NCBI GenBank assembly: GCA_027186245.1
Contig: CP114497.1
Span: forward strand, 1,309,501-1,373,500
Length of the DNA: 64,000 nucleotides
Direction: 5' to 3'
Source of the DNA: Coriaria nepalensis
Lineage: Eukaryota > Streptophyta > Magnoliopsida > Cucurbitales > Coriariaceae
Part shown: positions 1 to 12,526 of the stretch, piece after piece
How the letters are laid out: each line of letters opens with the position of its first letter
Position numbering within the stretch: the stretch's first letter is position 1
Translations under genes and position numbers: made by a program
Notes under the pieces: generated by a model
The model's database searches: none
What the model saw: the letters and a program-made list of their open reading frames with translations, nothing else
Told to the model about the DNA's origin: nothing

Positions 1-1891
1 CAACTCAAATTGAATCAGCTGATTTCGTACATTATCCTGGAAAACCAAACCACTGTTTAGCTTTCAAACTAGCCATTTTTACTTGAAAGAAGGAATAAAA
101 AAAAAAAAAAAATTTCAAAATTGGTGTTTACTCTCTTTAGAAGAACATAATCATGGAAAGCAGATAGGGAGGAATAAACATACCAACTGAATGTTGATGA
201 AATCTTCTGTGTCGTCAATATATTCCTTCAACTGTACATGAAAAAAATTAGGAGAGGGAGAGAAGTGAAACAATGTAGCATAGAACGATATGAAGGGAGC
301 ATTTGATTCTAACAAGTGTTGTACGTACGGATGTCAATTTGTTTAGGGTGCTATCAATCACAACAAAGTATGCTTCCAATAACATCTCAAGCTCTTCTAT
401 ACTTTCTGAAGTACTTTCTGTACTTCTCATACTTTCATGTCGACTCCTTGCAATACTTTGGGTTTTCTCGAGCCTTCTGCCATCAAGTGGTGGTGATGAG
501 ACAGGAGAAACAGGTGCTGAAATTGATGCCCCTTCAGTTGATCTGTATCCAAATACAGACTGATCACCATGAAATGGAGACTCGGCCCCATTTTTCTTCT
601 CAGTGAGATACATCTCTGCCATATCTCCATCATCATCCATAAGCTGTTCTATTTCATCCCTAACCTAGAAAGCATGCAGCTTAAAGCAAGGGAACAGGAA
701 GGGAAGAAAAGAGTGCAGAAACTGGTTTGGGTGTGTAAATTAGGAAGAAGAGAAGCTGTAAATATATATATGAAGTACCTTCTGAACTCTTCGAGTCAAT
801 GCAACAAGTCTACTTTTCAAACGACGGACACGTTCCAAGTTTAATGTACTGATCTTTGATGTCAATTCATCCAGCAATGGGTATGCTTCGATTTCTAATT
901 CTGCTGCCTTCAGGAAATTGGCAAACATTACATGAGTTACAATATTGCACAAATAGTTAATCGCAACTTGTTAGAATGCAAAGTGCCTTGTTATTTTTAA
1001 TTAGGAAAAAAAAAACCCATGTATATATTTCATTGATCTTTGACATAATACACTTTCAATTGTATTTTCTAAACTGTGACCAAAAACATCACTTTTAATG
1101 ATCCTGTTATTGCTGGCATAACTATCATAAATCACCTGGAAACTAAATTATACAACTCAATAAATCAATTTATAAGAACTGTTGCTACAGAATGCTTGAT
1201 TCTCAAGTAATAATCATTAGTCAAACAAAATGAAGTTAGAACATCAATTACCAGGTTAACTTTTCAGTGTAAAGAAATACCAAAGAGTTCTTCCACACAC
1301 CTGGGAATCGAGAAATGTACAAGCAGCCTCCAATGCAACTTCTAAAGCCCTAAATTCAAAGGGCAAATAATCAGGAGAAGTGGTACCAAATACATCCTCA
1401 AAATTTATACCTTCCCTCCTCCAGTTTAAATCAGTATTTTCAGATTTCCAATCCTCACCAACTCCAGCAGTAGTTAATCGTCGCTGTAGCTCCACCACAT
1501 ATTGCAATACATAATTATCACGAGAATTCAAGAGAAAGACCTCATCTGCTGTAATAATACAACGAATCTGCTCCAAATTAACAACAATAGCCTTCTCTCT
1601 ACCAAGGATTGTAGAGGGGTAAACAAATAAAGGATCAAGAAGGCGTAAATCACGAGCTGGTAGGTCACACCTACGCATCATAGTAAACTTATCGACCTCA
1701 ATGATCTGAGAGTTCCCAGATGAATCAACCCGGATCCAAGAACGAAGGCCTTGGCCCCTCTTCTTTAGCCCTACAAAATCTATGCCTTGAAAAGGTTGCC
1801 TTCCTGAGGTTGATGGTCTGTGAGATGCATCCCTTAGATTTATAGCAGAAATGGGTCTTGGAGGGAGCAAGCGCTCTTTGAGGTCCGCCAT
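1..1891 (-). CDS. MRS2-1: Magnesium transporter MRS2-1 (CorA-like), 3' end outside window
   Basis: CorA/MRS2 channels move Mg2+ across membranes; plant MRS2-1 (MGT2) is known from the vacuolar membrane. Exons seen: 1891-1301, 907-779, 664-329, 231-184 and 36-1, all with GT..AG borders, giving 380 codons in one frame. The N terminus reads MADLKERLLPP, followed by the conserved KKRGQGLRSWIRVD, the RRCDLPARDLRLLDPLFVYP block and the helical coiled-coil region (ALEAACTFLDSQ, LEIEAYPLLDELTSKIS, RRVQKVRDEIEQLMDDDGDM). The GMN-containing two-helix membrane segment of the family is missing because the window ends there. Start chosen because MxxLKERLLPPRP is the usual family start. A pyrimidine-rich stretch ending in AG near 1904 suggests an intron in the 5' UTR. 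Identification is from the remembered Arabidopsis protein and is strong; only the C-terminal exons are unseen. Confidence 0.95.
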
Positions 1892-2720
1892 TTACAACAA
1901 GCTCTAAAGTTGGAAAAAGATTAGATTAGAGAGCGAAAATATACCTCAAATTATGAAGTAGGACAATGATATGCCATTCTCTGCAAAACCTCACTAAAAA
2001 TCTGTTCAGAGGTGAATTTCAATCAGATAACCTCAATTGTGAATTCTCCAAGGCCAAATTTTTTTAAAAGAAATTAGCTATCTAGGATCAAACTCATTAA
2101 CAACATTGTCTTACACATTAGAAGTGAAACTACAACACATAGATTAAGCTTGTTAATATAATGAGTGCCATCAAGAATGTGAAATGAATTATACGAAAGA
2201 ATTAGACACAAATCCTTTCTCACTACTATTGCATCGAAAAAATCTCACTTACATGTCTTAAATTATGCTTGAAAAAAATTCATTCAAACAATCATCGAAT
2301 CCCCTGACTATCCAAATTCCACCGCTACAAACGCAAGGATAACCTTTAACCATGTTATTAACAAATACTTTCTACACACAACAAAAAGGAAAAGAGAAGA
2401 ATCATTTCCAGAAGCAGAAGAAGAAAGACAACCGCAAAAGAAGACGAACCAGTTTAGCTTCTTGAGAGCCCTTTACCACAGTCAAAATTCGTCTTCCTCG
2501 CGAAGAAAGAATCCACAGCTGAATGTTGATCAAAATTGAATCCAAATCAGCGAGGATGAAACCCTACATACAGATTGAAGCATCAGAAATTGAGAAAGTA
2601 CTTTGCTTTTTACCAGAAAATCTGGCATGAGAGAGGGAATTAGGGAGTTGATTTTTTTGATCAAGTCGATGATACGAATTACGAAAACGCGAAAGAATCA
2701 AGTGTCGTACTCATACTAAT
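1892..2720 (-). promoter_or_regulatory. 5' UTR, probable UTR intron and promoter of MRS2-1
   Basis: No second gene is visible. A likely intron acceptor sits just upstream of the MRS2-1 ATG (about 1904) and a possible donor near 2475, so a leader intron of about 570 bp is inferred. This is inference only; no transcript start can be read. Confidence 0.4.
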
Positions 2721-3704
2721 AAATTTTGATATAATCATTTTTTATTAATTAATTAATTAATTTAATGGATTTAATCTTATTTATTAACTAGTGAAGGAAA
2801 TAGTTATACTCTCTCTACTCGCCAAAAATCGAATAGGCGTAATAGTAGCCGGCAGCGGTTTCTTCAACCGATAGCCCATTTGTGAAAAACGCAGTTTATC
2901 TGATTATGGGCCCAATTATCTATGCATATAACTAGTAGGCCCAATTGGACCAAGACTCCATTTGAAAACCTTTTTTTTTGGCAAATTACCTTTATTCATT
3001 TTGAAATCTTAAGTTTAATATTATATATATATATATATATATATTATAATATATCTTTAACAAAAAATATAAAGTTAATTAAATTATTTAGATCCGTCGT
3101 TTAGAAAAATTTTAAAAATTATTTGAATTCATATAATAAATAAATATGAGTAATTTGTAAACAAGATAACATACCATAAATTTAAATCAGTCTAAATTTG
3201 TAAAGCCAAACCATATTGTATTGGATTTATAGAGAATCATGGATTTGTAGAGACGAGTAAAAGTGAACCGATACGATCAATTTAATCTGTGACCGATCCG
3301 GATCGAACATATTACAATCCGATCAAATACATTATATACATCCAAATACATTTAAATCCGACTGCAACCGATTTAATTCGAACTCCATCCAAAGATTGTC
3401 CAATCCAATCCAATCCAATCCAACCGTCTTCCAACGTTATTATATCCAATGCGATTGATCGGACCGTTCGCATCCCTAATATAAAAATACAGATGCCAAA
3501 CAAAAACAGAAAAACTAACAAATCAAACATTTGTGAAAATCCCATCCGGTAAAAGGCCAAACCATTATACAAAGGAGTGATTTTCTTCCTCACTCTTCAT
3601 TATATACAACAAGAACCATTTAATATATATACATAGACCATGATCCAAATTTTCGAATTTTGTTTTTAGACATGACCTTTTTTTTGTTTGTTTCCAAATC
3701 AGTT
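2721..3704. other. AT-rich intergenic DNA between MRS2-1 and J8
   Basis: No gene is seen. It holds a (TA)n tract near 3021-3045, a degenerate hAT-like remnant at 3248-3478 (listed separately) and the probable 3' UTR region of J8. Confidence 0.6.
3248..3478. mobile_element. Possible short hAT-type non-autonomous element
   Basis: The left end TAGAGACGAG and the right end, read on the other strand, TAGGGATGCGAACGG resemble the TAGRGRTG-type ends of plant hAT elements. The interior is rich in CCGAT/ATCGG motifs in both orientations, and CCAAT is repeated in tandem near 3403-3420. No convincing 8-bp target duplication flanks it, so it may be eroded or misassigned. Confidence 0.35.
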
Positions 3705-4862
3705 TTAAATGTAAGGGTTAATATGAGAAGAGTAGTCTCTAATCCCAGCTCCTTCCCATCCCATCCATTCCTCCCACATATCCCAATCCGGGTCTTCCAT
3801 TCCTCTCATCGGCTCATCAGTATTTTCTTCGTAATACTCATATATCTCGGGTGAAGTCGGTTCGCCTCTTATGTTACTCATGACAATCTGCAAATAGGCA
3901 ATCAAAATTAAACTACAACGACAAAAGTAAATTTTAACACGCTGATTGGAAATTTGGAGCAGAAAGATGCAAGATTTAACTAATCAGAGCACAATTGGCA
4001 CTATGTTCTAAGGGGTCCTCCAATCACAAATTTCAATCTCTTTGAGGTATCTGTATTTATATCCTGATCTGATTCTCTTTTCCCTTATTGAATATTTGAA
4101 TGCATGTCCTCTTATATCTTCTATATTAGCTATATCAAGTGATTACTTCTACAATTAGGAAAATTGCTAGCCAAATTTATGGCCCGGAAGGAAAAATACT
4201 AGCAAATTTAGCTTCTTTATCTTTAAGGAAATACTAATCACTAAAACCTCCTGTATTGTCATGGAATTAAAGATCAAACTAATCAGATAGAGAGAGAGAG
4301 ATGTACATCATAAGCTTCATTGATTTGGTGAAACTGCACACCACAATTGCTCAGTCTACAGACATCTGGATGAAACTGAAATGGACACCCAAAATAAAAC
4401 ATCAATTTATTAATAATCAGAAGATAAAAAAAATGTTTCAGCATCAAAACTTACAAATTTTGATTTAAAGAAAAAAAACCCAAAAGAGGTTTGGGACGGA
4501 AATTTTCCATTGCAGCTAAGCTATAAGTATAGAAGATGAAACAGATGCAATATCTAATTACTAATAACGAGACTCTCAAAGGGGAATTTAAACAAACAGG
4601 TGGTGATCATAAGAATTAGAACCTTAAGAGCAAGCTGCCTGAACGCCTTCTTGACCTCTGTTTCAGAGGCATTAGGTTGGATTCTAAGAGTCTTGTACGG
4701 ATCCATTACAGATAATGCAGAGCAGAAAACCTTCACTCTGTTCCTCCCCAATTTCTCTTTCCTCTTTTGCTTGCTCCTCGTCTTAATCCAAGAAGAAGAA
4801 GAAGAAGCAGAACACGACGAATATCCATAATTTCCACCCATTAGCCCCAAAATGGCTGCCAT
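3705..4862 (-). CDS. J8: Chaperone protein DnaJ 8, chloroplastic type
   Basis: A small J-domain co-chaperone; Arabidopsis J8 is a plastid stroma protein linked to photosynthetic stability. Three exons: 4862-4623, 4375-4307 and 3887-3705, giving 163 residues. The first ~50 residues are rich in Ser and Arg/Lys and look like a transit peptide. The J domain starts at [10 protein letters not shown] (~52) and carries the invariant HPD, which begins two residues after the first splice junction ([15 protein letters not shown]). The C terminus [19 protein letters not shown] matches the J8-specific tail as I remember it. Start chosen because it is the first ATG giving a full transit-like leader. There are no zinc-finger or C-terminal DnaJ domains, as expected for J8. 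Identification is strong. Confidence 0.93.
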
Positions 4863-6430
4863 TTTTGTTAACTTGATTGGAGATTTTTTTTTTTTTTAAC
4901 TAATAGCTAACTTTGGCTCGTGAACTTTTCAAAGGACGCTTTTTTGATCGTAAATTACTCTTTTTCGGGTGAGCTTTATAGAGTGAGACGGTTCATTAAC
5001 GCTGACGTGTTTGTGGATTGGATATGACGGAGTCATGTTCTTATCCGTTTTGTTCTTATCCTTAATTATTGGTTTTTTTTTCCTTTTTCTCTCTTCCTTA
5101 TATGATAATTATATATCTATTTTTACTAATCTGAGTTTTTTTTTTTTCCAAATACAAATCTGTGATTTAGCAATACAAACATTAAACCTTTTTTTTAAAT
5201 ATATATTTTAACATTATTTTGTTTTATTTAATTAAAAAAATTAATTATATGTTACTTTTTTTTTTGGTTTAGGGAACAAGATTGTTTTATAGATTTGAAA
5301 ACTATGAGTCTCGCAACATATGAGATATTTTTTGATGTATGATTCACTCGGTCAAGGGTTTGACCATATTAACAGCTCTATTTATGACGCAATAAATAAA
5401 TTACGGTCGGGAAATAAATTTCTGACCACCTGATCCTTTCTATCAAGCAATTTTTAAAAAATAAACGAAACACGTGTTGGAGTTAATTACTCACATTCTA
5501 CACGTGGTGGTTTGTCTTTGACCCCTAGTTTGTTGACTGACAAAGTAAAATGGAGTAATTACTACAGCTATACGTCATCGTTTGCTTCTTCATGTCCACA
5601 TCTTTTTTCTTTTTCTTTTTCTTTTTTTTTTTTGGCCAAAACGTCAATAATGCATGAATCTGACATTTTCCATGATTTGTCTCCCAGTGTATAAATGGTC
5701 GACCTGACAAAACCAAATTATATCAAATTCATGCATCTTATCGATGAATTTTTTTTATTTTTATAATTTAATAAATAAAATTATATTTTATATATTAATT
5801 TTATTTAAATGATAGATTTGATTTATGAAATACGAAAAATATATATATATATATATATATTATATAAATTTCTTCATCTTATTATATCACTCTCAAGTCT
5901 CAATTTATCAAATGAATAACTTTTTGGTCAAACGTGGCATCAGCTTTCATCATTTCATGTCCTCTCGTTCATCTTTTAATACAAGCACTATTAAAGATGT
6001 ACTAAATGAGGTGGCAGTGATGTGTCGCCACACTCTGCACCCGACACGTCGAATCTTATCACTTATATGGATGGTTCGCGATACAAGACAATATTCTTCC
6101 TACATTTCCTATGTGATTATATAGATTGTAATAATTGTATTAGGGTAAAAGACATCTATCTCAATCCCCAATCAGTAATAAAGTTGATATAAGAGATGTG
6201 TAAAATTGATATATAAATCTGATATAATCTTATCATGATCTATAATTCTTGTTTGCAAGTACAACCCTTTTTAAGTCTCTAAAAAAACCCAACCAGTGGT
6301 GTATAACGAATTGAATCAACAAAACTATTAGATAGCTAGACAGATAAATACTTTGAACATTTGCAGGCGAGTTAGAGAAGTTTTGCAGTTCTAACTTTTC
6401 TATCCATAATCGCTGGCGATTATTTTCTGC
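4863..6430. promoter_or_regulatory. J8 upstream region with two G-boxes; otherwise AT-rich intergenic
   Basis: CACGTG occurs at 5471-5476 and 5501-5506, about 610 and 640 bp upstream of the J8 start, consistent with light- or bZIP/bHLH-dependent control (inference). The rest is poly-T runs and a (TA)n tract near 5838-5861. No protein gene is supported; open frames here are short and low in complexity. Confidence 0.45.
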
Positions 6431-8153
6431 TCGGATAATGGAACAGATGATCATGATCATGTTAACATTCACATCCCACACCACCAACTGTTGGGGCCAA
6501 GCACCTGTCGAACACTTTGTCGCAAATCGCCAAAATCTTGCTCTCCTGCAGTGTTTTCAACTACCTAAGTTGCTACATTGCATTCAAAAGAATCCTAAAT
6601 TTTAACATTGTTCTAATCATCTTACCATTTTCAAATTCTCCTGTGCGTAGTCGACTAGTTGTTGGCTTGACATGCAGTCCCTAATAACACGAGAGATTTC
6701 GATTACAGTATTGTAAGTTTTTCGCTTCATTTTCTCACACTACAAATTCAATTTGTATTTGTATTTGTATTTCAAAAGAGAGCTTAAAAAACTTACCAAA
6801 CCCCATCACAAGCTAGGATAAGAAACTCATCATCATCACCAAGCTCAACCTGTTTTGAAGGTATACAAGACATAAATTAGAACAGAGAGATCTACCCAGT
6901 TCTTAAGCCTACAATTTCAATCAGCCTCTCATAAAAGAAACAATGGTGTCAAACTAAAAAAATGGTTTATGATGATGATAATCGGCAGAGGAAAAGGAAG
7001 AAATACTTAGTCAAAGCCAAATGAAAACAAAATCATACGATGTGAAAAGAACCTCCTCAGAAGTCCAATCATTTGAGCTTTCATTAACTCTGCTAGCCTT
7101 TGGAGACCGTATAATCCCTTCAATCATACCAGAAACCTTGTCCATCCGTGTCTCCCCAAATGGCTAATTCTCTCCACCCACGTTTTCCACACATCATCTC
7201 ATCCATTCTGATTCATTTTAAGCCTCATAATACGATTTTCTTAAGATATTCAATTAAGAAATCAAACCAGTTACAAATTCCTAAGCTCTTATAGAAAATT
7301 TGAATAGTTCCCAGCTGACAAATGAAGTAACCTGAGAAAGGCTTTCTGTAAAGACGTTCCGAGATCCCCTGTTGCATATGATTCTTGACTGAGAACCTGT
7401 TGGTGAAGATGGTTGGCACAAAACATTGCAACCGCTTTACCTGTAAGCCAACAGACCCGACAAGGAAAAAAATAAACACCAGCCAGAAACCGTAATTAGA
7501 ATTAGTCACCAATAGAATAAAAAAAGAATAAAAGGAATTTTAATCACAGACATCATAAACGTGAAAATAGCAACCTCCATGGCCATCATAAACACCAAAG
7601 AACGATGTAGAAGTGTCCAAATCACGTAAAGCTGCATCCTGCAACACAAATCTGGTGATATATCATATCAGAAGGTGTTGCTATTTAGAAGACATTAAAT
7701 TATTGAAATTTGTTCCGTCGTGGATATATTCTAAACCAACAATATTCTAGAATCTAGCCTAATCATACATCACAAAGAAGCAGCCTCCTCTAACAACTAC
7801 AAATATGATAGTGCTCAAAATTATTAACAAGGTTCTATGCATATCCAAATTTCTTGCCCCCTAAGAAAATGATTTAAGTTGATTTTCTATTTTGAAGCAA
7901 AACTCGATTGATACTAATTTTCTTGCTCCATCGTTAAGCTGCTTACATCAACTATCACACTTACAGTATGAAAGCAACCATAAATGAAAGGAAACGACAG
8001 AAAAAATCGTAGTGAAACTATAAGACAGGATACTTACAGCATCTTCCATCGTTGCACGCCAGCCTTGCATTGAGGAGAATCCATATCGAAGTCTCTCATT
8101 CTCACCATCTCCAGATGCTTTCTCTCTCTTAGGCAGCTGAGATAGACTCCCAT
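6430..8153 (-). pseudogene. Decayed protein phosphatase 2C gene
   Basis: Exons recognisable against the plant PP2C subgroup of At2g25070: 8153-8038 (MGVYLS... [15 protein letters not shown]), 7638-7575 (TSFFGVYDGHGG), 7440-7332 (KAVAMFCANHLHQQV), 7207-7054 (RMDEMM... WRELA, GMIEGIIRSP), 6849-6797 (GDDDEFLILACDGVW), 6680-6626 (DCMSSQQLVDYAQENLKM) and from 6545 (CDKVFDRCLAP). Splice sites are largely intact, but the frame breaks after MGVYLS, again after WRELAIWGD, and again just after CLAPTVGGVGC. The middle of the catalytic domain (the SGxTA, ANAGDSR and DHKP segments) is absent between 7054 and 6849. Metal-binding DGHGG and CDGxWD remain. It cannot make a normal phosphatase by simple splicing. 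Single-base breaks could be sequencing errors, but the missing catalytic block could not. Confidence 0.8.
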
Positions 8154-9161
8154 TGCAAGCTAGAACTGTACTAAGACCGTAAATAAACGAAGCTGCCTAT
8201 GTCTCTTTACTCTCTTTAACTCTCCGTTTGTTTGCCAAGAAAACGACGGAAAATTTAAGAGGAGAAAGAGAAAAAGAAATACTTGAAAAAATTCACATTA
8301 CAGGAACAACGTTCAGAAACGAGAAAGAAGAATTCAATCTCAGATTTTCCTACATTTTCTCTGCAAACAAACGGCCGGATCATAAATTCATACAAATTAT
8401 CAGCTCCACAAAAATATTTTCGCAACTGATTCATGCAGAATTTGGAAAAATGACTAGCAACAAATAATTCTCAGAGAATTTGGATTGACACTCGCTCGGC
8501 CTCGATTACGGACCGCAGACTGCTTTTTCAGCGAGGATGAAGAAGAGAGGGAGATCCTTTGGGTTTTTCCGACAATCGTATGTATAGTATTATAATTTTA
8601 AGTAACAGTTTCTTTTTGTTTTTCGCGCGACCACGTGGAGTGCACAGCTCTAACGGGCCTCTGGCACGAATTTTGGGCTTTGTACGCTGCACTGATTAAT
8701 AACCAATCGGCCCAGCCCATGCCCAATGTACATTTCATTTTTCCAATTTCAATTTCCGCACATTCCTTATTTTCTTACACTTTGTAATTTCTTTTTGGGC
8801 AAATAAAAATTAATATTAAAAGTTTATTATTATAATCACTAATCAGTGTATATATATATATATATATATAATATTATTATCGGATTCGATAATACTTTTT
8901 TTAAATAATCCGTAAAATCAAATATAATATTATTCAAAGAAATTTCAACATCAAGAAGACATCAAAATCCTTCCGGATAAATTTGGGAAAAGAAAACCAT
9001 AAAATGAAAAATACTGATTTTTTTTTTTTTTTTTAAATCTCCAAAAAGATGAAAAATGATGTACATTTTTATTTGAGAGCAAAAACTCTAAAACTAGAAC
9101 CCAAACAAAGAGAATGGCAGCAGTTAGGGTTTCTAATCACTATAAGGATTCACGAGCGCTA
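8154..9161. other. Former PP2C promoter and AT-rich intergenic DNA
   Basis: A purine-rich leader-like stretch runs to about 8570, with a CACGTG at 8632-8637. A (TA)n tract lies near 8848-8871 and poly-T near 9020. No gene is recognised; a 79-residue open frame at 8228-8467 on the plus strand has no recognisable features. Confidence 0.5.
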
Positions 9162-9608
9162 TTAAAACGCCACCACATTAATAATTAAAATAGCCAAAAT
9201 GCTTAAACAATATTGTACGACAGTCGTTGAGATGGAAAACTGATCAGGCTTATTAAACAAACTCGGAGCTGCCGCTTTGACATTATCATGCGGCTTCCGG
9301 GCAATGTTACCACCACCGTAAACGCCTGTTCCCTTTCCTCTACTTGCCTTTTTCGAATCAAACTCAATCTTTTCTTTATACTTTCTATCAAGCACAGGAC
9401 TAGAAATATTAGACAATAAATTCTCACCCTTACCACCTCCTCCTCCTCCTCCTTTTGTATGCTGTATTGTTACTTTGTGATCCTTCCAGTCGTTGATATT
9501 TTGATCATGTTGCAATGAGTAGAAGCTTCTGGAAGCAAATATGAATTCAGCTCGTGTTCTTAAGATCACGAGCAGCAACCATGCGAGTAGTAGTAATCGT
9601 ACTCTCAT
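9162..9608 (-). CDS. Small secreted or GPI-anchored-like protein, function unknown
   Basis: Intronless, 148 residues. The N terminus MRVRLLLLAWLLLVILRTRA is a clear signal peptide. A run of seven glycines follows (~53-59), then a lysine-rich middle and a GKGTGVYGGGNIARKP motif (~92-107). The C terminus is a hydrophobic helix preceded by small and polar residues, compatible with a GPI-anchor signal or a membrane anchor. Glycine-rich small plant proteins with a comparable (K)GxGxYGG motif and hydrophobic tail are known to me only as uncharacterised. I do not assign a function. The start is the only ATG that exposes the signal peptide. Conserved signal, tail and composition make it likely to be real, though no homologue could be searched. 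Confidence 0.65.
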   Translation of the reverse strand: MRVRLLLLAWLLLVILRTRAEFIFASRSFYSLQHDQNINDWKDHKVTIQHTKGGGGGGGKGENLLSNISSPVLDRKYKEKIEFDSKKASRGKGTGVYGGGNIARKPHDNVKAAAPSLFNKPDQFSISTTVVQYCLSILAILIINVVAF

Positions 9609-10128
9609 TTTCTTCTTCTTTTCCTTTTCCTTTGTTATAGACTATAGTTTAAGACTTGTAGGATGGGGTAAGAGTAGGCTTGATAGGGGAGAATAATAGG
9701 ATTGTCGTTTTTATAAGTGATTAGAGTCTTAGGGGGCAGATTTTAAAAAAATTAAAAATTAAAAAAAGTGTAAGGCAGCGAGCTGGCAGGCATAAATAGC
9801 TGGCAACTTATTTTAAAAGCGAGAGATAAATTTAGTTAATTAGTTCAAATGAATCGTATTATTTAATTTTGAAATTATCTAAATATATCTCTAAAATACC
9901 GATTAATTCATTATGTTTTTATTTTTATTATTATTTTTATTTATAAAGCACTCTAGTAATTCATTTCCAAAAACATATGAATTAATAATTTAGGTTCGGA
10001 TTCTATCTTAGATGCTACACAGAAGTAAATCCGAGTATTTTTCTCTTTTATTTTCTGTCTAATTTAACGAAATTTTCTTTTATTTGCATAATTTATGAAA
10101 TTAAATCTAAACTTTTAGTCTCGAAAGG
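9609..10128. other. Intergenic, AT-rich
   Basis: Probably holds the promoter of the small secreted protein (TATA-like and C/T-rich tracts near 9610-9660). Nothing else is recognised. Confidence 0.4.
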
Positions 10129-10554
10129 TAGAAATAACATTTGGGATGGGCCGGCTCGACCCGAATTCGTTCAGTCCTGCTCGTTAAAACCCGACCCGTA
10201 CCCGCATATTGCAAATGCGGGTATGAGCTTGGCCCGGCCGGTACACGGGCACAGACCGGACATGGATTATATATCCGTTTTTAAAAAGAGCCAAATTCAG
10301 CCCGTGGGCATACGAGATACCCGTAGTAAACAGTACTCGTAATGAACAGTACCATAATAAACAGTACCATTATGCTGTATAAAGCTATTTTTATCCATAA
10401 ATGAAAAATCCCGTTTTTAAGCCCGTTTTTAACTAGGTTCGGGTTGCGTCTAGACTTTTGAGGCCCGGCTCGAGTCCGACCCAAATCAAAACAGGCTGAG
10501 CCTGGCCCGACATAAATGAGCTCGGATCTAATACGGGCCGGATTGCCATCTCTA
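10129..10554. mobile_element. Non-autonomous hAT-type element, 426 bp
   Basis: The left end begins TAGAAAT and leads into GGGCCGGCTCG; the right end, read on the other strand, is TAGAGATGGCAATCCGGCCC, the typical plant hAT terminal form. It is flanked by TCGAAAGG (10121-10128) and TCGAAAAG (10555-10562), an 8-bp target duplication with one mismatch. The interior is GC-richer than its surroundings, full of GGGCC/GGCCC motifs, and contains a short repeat of the AACAGTAC type near 10330-10370. It has no transposase. Confidence 0.75.
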
Positions 10555-11234
10555 TCGAAAAGTCTAAAATTGTGAGATCTTAATTAAATCCAGAACCTAA
10601 TAATTCGGTCTAAAAGAATGAATACATGAATAGTGAAATAGTGGGCTCTAAGAGTATATGATCTGTTAGCCTTTTGTAAAGCTAGAGAGACGGACCAAAT
10701 CTGCATGCTGATTACGAGGGGCAAGAATATAGAATAAAGTTCAATTCATCACGCAAGAAAAATAATGTTATCTGTAAAACCAATATGCTTGGCCATAATC
10801 AGACTAGATAGTGTTCAACCTTTGCTTTGCTTTGCTTTTAATAGAAGTCTCAGACAAACATGATGCCTGTAAACTTTTTTTTGCACAAATAAAATCATGC
10901 ATATACGTTGGATTGAATGAATTATATTTTATTAATTTTTTATCACAGTTCAGAAGATTTGATTATTTAATTATTTAATAGAAAAAATAAAATAAAATAA
11001 GATTAGATTATATATAAACTTTTATCTATTTAATATGAGCCATTTTAAATATAATTTTTTAATCAGTTAATTACAATATTTAAAATCATAAATATATTTA
11101 AAATAAAAAATAAACTCATTTAAGGACACTACCAATCTAATAAACATATTATTAACTATGTACTTAAACTCGTATCAATATTCTAAGATAATATCAAATA
11201 TATAATTAAAGTTAAAATGTATATAATTGAAAAT
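10555..11234. other. AT-rich intergenic DNA
   Basis: No gene, RNA or clear element is recognised. It includes an A/T-dense stretch around 10920-11200. Confidence 0.4.
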
Positions 11235-11889
11235 TAATAAGTTGATTAGTTTCAGATCGAAATCATGATGTTTAAATGGAAATCTTTGTCCGGAATTAAT
11301 TAATTTTAAGAATTTTTATTTCGGATTATATAACTCTGATTGAAATGTTCATGAACTCTATAGAACGATATACAAGTCTATTTTTATGATATATATTTTT
11401 CTATAATTTTATAAATATAAATATTATAATATATTAAACTAGTTTAAAATTATTAAATAAAGATTTCGGTCTGAATATTTAGTCTAAAATCATAATTTTG
11501 GTTCGGAACTAGTGAAATAAGCTTAAAAATTTTAAATTAGAACTTAAATCTTAACCTTAGAATTAAAACCTAAATTAAAAAATGTATACTAAATATAAAC
11601 CTTAAAAAAAAGATTTTGGTTTGACCATATTGACTTAAATCGTGATTTCATCCGGGACAATAGGTGTCTTTTTGCATTATTAAATTAAAATCTTAAACTT
11701 AAACTTCAAATCTTAAATTCAAACACTAAATACAAAACTTAAAATCTAATACTTGGATTTTAAATATTATAGTTTGAATCATAATCATAAACCTTAAATA
11801 TTAAATTTATTCCGTAAATCTAAATTTAAAGTTATAACTCTAAATATAAACTTATAATATTAAACTTAAACTTAAAACATAAGTTTGAT

Positions 11890-12521
11890 TTTAGAGTTTT
11901 TGTTTAAAATTTAAGGTCTTAGTTCTTAGTTTAAGATTTCAATTATATGGTCAATGGTGTAACTTTATGCTTGATTCTAAGTTTATGTTTAGAATTTTAA
12001 CTTTAGGTTTATGGTCTAAATTTAATATTTAAAGTTTATGGTTATTGTTCAAATTTAAAATCTAAGTTTAACATTTTAAGTTTTGTGTTTAGTATATAAA
12101 TTTAAGATTTGAAGTCTAAATTTATGGTTTTAATTTAAAAAATATAAAAACACACCTACTTTCTCGACCAATTTCTTTTTTTAAAGATTTAAATTTAGTA
12201 TTTTTATTTAACATTTAATTGTAATTTAATGTCTTAATTCTAAGTTTAAGATTTATATTATAAGTTCAATATTTTATGTTTATGTTTTGAGATTCTAAGT
12301 TTACATTTAGAGTTTTAACTTTAGGTTTACGGTCTAAATTTAATGTTTAAGATTTATGATTATGCTTCAAAGTATAAGGTTTAAAATCTAAGTTCGAGGT
12401 TTTAAATTTTGTGTCTAGTGTTTAAATTTAAGATTTGAAGTCTAAATTTAAGGTTTTAATTTAAAAATGCAAAAACACACCTAATGTCCTAGACCAAAAT
12501 TTTGTATTTTTATTTTTTTTA
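11890..12521. repeat. Tandem repeat, ~325-bp unit
   Basis: Two consecutive units end in AAAACACACCTACTTTCTCG (about 12147-12166) and AAAACACACCTAATGTCCTA (about 12472-12491), 325 bp apart. A third unit begins after the second and is interrupted by the solo LTR, resuming at 14771 with AGATTTAGTATTTTTG. An inverted copy lies on the left at 11650-11885. Composition is dominated by TTTAAG/CTTAAA motifs. Confidence 0.7.
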
Positions 12522-12526
12522 GATTT

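Noticed and set aside
3289..3552. Overlapping plus and minus frames of ~90 residues
   Set aside because: Both arise from tandem CCAAT and CCGAT motifs of a repeat remnant; no protein features.
10281..10484. 67-residue frame inside the 426-bp hAT element
   Set aside because: It comes from the repetitive GC-richer interior; no transposase similarity.
11500..12500. Interstitial telomere-like array (TTTAAGG/TTTAGG motifs)
   Set aside because: True TTTAGGG units in tandem are absent; the motif bias is explained by the ~325-bp repeat units.
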